Source: Eubacteriales bacterium
Lineage (GTDB): Bacteria; Bacillota; Clostridia; Saccharofermentanales; DTU023
NCBI GenBank assembly: GCA_030532065.1
Contig: JAUNLW010000006.1
Location: 1 to 64,000 of the forward strand
Direction: 5' to 3'
DNA length: 64,000 nt
The position numbers were made by a program, and so were the translations under genes. This document shows, one piece after another, positions 62,633-64,000 of the stretch; position 1 is the stretch's first letter; every line of letters begins with the position of its first letter. The notes under the pieces are model-generated. The model was not told where the DNA came from. It saw only the letters and a program-made list of their open reading frames with translations, and did not search any database.

Positions 62633-62872
62633 GCCACTTCGAGTATCCTTTTTCTTACTCTTGAGGAATAAGCTTTATGATTCTCGCGTTGCTATTTGGT
62701 TTGAAACTAATATAGAACATTACCCTGGGCGCGTCAATAAATATTTGCACAAATTTTCAAATAAATTATGCGAAAGAAACAAAAGAGTTTGGCGAAACTA
62801 TACAAGTCGGAATTTAATGGTAAGATTTGCACTGTTAGATCGTTTTTAGAGCTAAGGAAAGGGAAAGCCTTA

Positions 62873-63028
62873 ATGTTGGAAAACATATTTCAAGAAGCTG
62901 CTTTATTAGGGCTCGAGGTGCTGCCCAGCACCGGTGAGACGTCCAATATCCCCATGGTTATCGGTCTCTTCGCCGCTGCCCTGGTTTTATTTATCTTGGT
63001 TATTGTCTTGCGCCGTAAGCAGAAATAG
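62873..63028 (+). CDS. 51-residue protein consisting of a sortase-type sorting signal
   Basis: M1 to K51. LPSTG (17-21) is followed by ETSNIP, a hydrophobic stretch at about 26-46 and a basic end RRKQK, which is a complete cell-wall sorting signal. The first 16 residues (MLENIFQEAALLGLEV) are amphipathic and do not form a secretion signal. AAGGAAAGGG is upstream of the ATG and a terminator follows. Either it is a real mini-protein or the tail of a lost surface protein. I find no sortase gene in view. Confidence 0.55.
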   Translation: MLENIFQEAALLGLEVLPSTGETSNIPMVIGLFAAALVLFILVIVLRRKQK

Positions 63029-63035
63029 TAGTTTA

Positions 63036-63064
63036 TACCGCTCCGGTCAAGCGACCGGACGGTA
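63036..63064 (+). terminator. Terminator of the LPXTG mini-gene
   Basis: TACCG-CT-CCGGT-CAAGCG-ACCGG-A-CGGTA forms a long stem, followed by ATTTCTT. Confidence 0.85.
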
Positions 63065-63090
63065 ATTTCTTATAAAAATTGCTGGAACAA

Positions 63091-63119
63091 TTGACACATA
63101 GACGATTGCCTGTTAAGAT
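63091..63119 (+). promoter_or_regulatory. Promoter of tRNA-Thr
   Basis: TTGACA (63091-63096) and TAAGAT (63114-63119), spaced 17 bases, 42 bases before the tRNA. Confidence 0.75.
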
Positions 63120-63161
63120 TAGCTTCGCCCTCCAGAGAAGTGGGCAAAAAACAAAGAAAAT

Positions 63162-63237
63162 GCCACTTTAGCTCAGTAGGTAGAGCGCATCCATGGTAAG
63201 GATGAGGTCATCAGTTCGATTCTGATAAGTGGCTCCA
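63162..63237 (+). tRNA. tRNA-Thr (anticodon GGT)
   Basis: A 76-base cloverleaf with encoded CCA. Acceptor GCCACTT pairs with AAGTGGC. The anticodon stem CATCC/GGATG closes loop ATGGTAA, giving GGT. The T loop has TTCGATT. The D arm is GCTCAGTAGGTAGAGC. Confidence 0.97.
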
Positions 63238-63243
63238 GAGAAT

Positions 63244-63277
63244 AAACCCCGTGACGATAGTGGTTGCGGGGTTTTTG
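63244..63277 (+). terminator. Terminator of tRNA-Thr
   Basis: AAACCCCG-loop-GCGGGGTTTTTGC, directly after the tRNA. Confidence 0.9.
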
Positions 63278-63489
63278 CTTTCTATCCACTTGCTTTTACA
63301 GTTTAAGCTTTGGCGACAATTTTGATGATACAGCGTGCCATTTCGGGGGATTAGCAAGATACGCTATAATATAGCTTAGGGATTCGTTGAAGATTTCAGT
63401 TAAACAATATGGAGTTGCCCTTCCTCTGCTAAAGTCTTTATAGGATAGAGGGTTTTTTAGTAAGAGAAATTTGGAAATAGGGGGATTTT

Positions 63490-64000
63490 ATGAAAAATAA
63501 ATTTGCAATAAAACCGCCAGTTAAACGACAGCTGAAAAACCTGGCTTTATTGTTCACTTCAGTGGCCCTGGCCGCTAACTTGAGCACAGTCGTACCGCAA
63601 GAGAAACCCGTGCTGGTAGATCCGCCGGCCACTATTGAGTATCAATTAGACAGTGAAGCGGTGGAAACTCCGATAGTAGAAGAACCGGCAGTGCCGCAAG
63701 CCAAAGAGCCACTGGGATTTTGGGGCTTACAACGCCGCTTTTGGGATAAGCTGGCTCCGGTCAGACAGGGAATTATCAACAACTTCTGGCGCGTGTTGAG
63801 CTGGGCCTTATCTCTGGTATTGGCTTTGGCTTTTGTTTTTATCTGGCCTTTGCCGCAGATCTTGAGTAAAAGCAAAGAAAAGTTCGCGGATTGGCTGGCT
63901 GACCATGGCTTCTCGCACTTTTCCTTAGTGCTGAAGTTGGTTGCTCTTGCAGGGCTCGTGGGAGTTTATTTCCTGATACCTTCCCAGCGGAGGCCTTGGA
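63490..64000 (+). CDS. Membrane protein of unknown family, cut by the window end
   Basis: 170 visible residues, 3' end missing. A basic N-terminus leads to a hydrophobic stretch (LALLFTSVALAANL), an acidic Glu/Pro-rich segment (VETPIVEEPAVPQAKEPL), and two further membrane segments (about 105-125 and 145-165). GGGGG before the ATG serves as ribosome site. I do not recognise the family. Confidence 0.7.
   Translation, partial: MKNKFAIKPPVKRQLKNLALLFTSVALAANLSTVVPQEKPVLVDPPATIEYQLDSEAVETPIVEEPAVPQAKEPLGFWGLQRRFWDKLAPVRQGIINNFWRVLSWALSLVLALAFVFIWPLPQILSKSKEKFADWLADHGFSHFSLVLKLVALAGLVGVYFLIPSQRRPW

Larger units (their letters stand above)
62348..62872. other. Intergenic region with two inverted repeats
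   Basis: No credible protein gene. It carries the ispE start region, the two inverted repeats listed separately, and AT-rich sequence before the LPXTG mini-gene. A 73-codon ORF at 62628 has no coding character and no ribosome site. Confidence 0.6.

Noticed and set aside
62628..62849. 73-codon ORF before the LPXTG mini-gene
   Set aside because: No ribosome site, no similarity I recognise, and it overlaps an inverted repeat.
1..64000. CRISPR arrays
   Set aside because: No run of regularly spaced repeats with unique spacers was seen; the only short direct repeats are those listed.

Overview
The window looks like a chromosomal segment of a Bacillota genome of the Clostridia type (Oscillospirales or a neighbouring order is my guess; no 16S rRNA gene is present to settle it). 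The main evidence is gene order shared with Bacillus subtilis: cysS-mrnC-rlmB-sigH at 7.5-10.7 kb and tmk-darA-holB-ricT-rsmI-metG-tatD at 25.1-31.8 kb. Other Gram-positive marks are the Asp23/Gls24 protein, class A PBP, YtrA-type GntR operon, NupOPQ transporter, YitT protein and a sortase-type sorting signal. Shine-Dalgarno sites are strong and intrinsic terminators common.

Layout. 0-7.3 kb: secreted tandem-DUF2927 protein, DUF308 membrane protein, ArsC/Spx-like protein, nitroreductase, old-yellow-enzyme type flavoprotein with a Gfo/Idh/MocA dehydrogenase. 7.3-12.8 kb: a structured RNA with its own promoter and terminator (possible 6S RNA), then cysS-mrnC-rlmB-sigH-lipoprotein, with maf convergent. 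13.1-17.9 kb: a decayed, more AT-rich mobile island beside tRNA-Arg(ACG). It holds an internally deleted tyrosine integrase, candidate small RNAs, a DUF3644 protein with a HEPN-like Rx4H motif, an S24-type repressor, a phage head-morphogenesis fragment with a metallopeptidase-like tip, and several tiny ORFs. 18-25 kb: nitroreductase, methionine gamma-lyase, a basic disordered protein with a nicotinamidase, and tig-clpP-clpX. 25-34 kb: the tmk-to-tatD information-processing cluster, then a BcrA-type ABC exporter. 33.7-41.4 kb: a solitary trpB, a punA-mtaD-mtnA purine/methylthioadenosine salvage operon, PBP1A and Asp23. 41.7-45.3 kb: CAP/Big secreted protein and a radical SAM protein. 45.8-55 kb: nupOPQ without its binding lipoprotein, then a YtrA-regulated ABC operon with two large permeases. 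55-64 kb: YitT, solute-binding protein, an MBOAT/AlgX-like polysaccharide acylation pair, ispE, a 51-residue LPXTG mini-protein, tRNA-Thr(GGT), and a partial membrane protein running off the end.

The best candidate for an undescribed system is at 13.5-15.4 kb: an S24 repressor and a HEPN-motif DUF3644 protein in one leftward operon, meeting a rightward, promoter-driven, strongly folded RNA whose terminator overlaps the last codons of the HEPN gene. This resembles known pairings of HEPN RNases with structured RNAs (AbiF-type), but the partnership here is inference. Secondary candidates are the 17-bp repeats around the methionine gamma-lyase promoter, an 11-bp inverted repeat that hides the ribosome site of an ABC exporter, and the LPXTG mini-protein.
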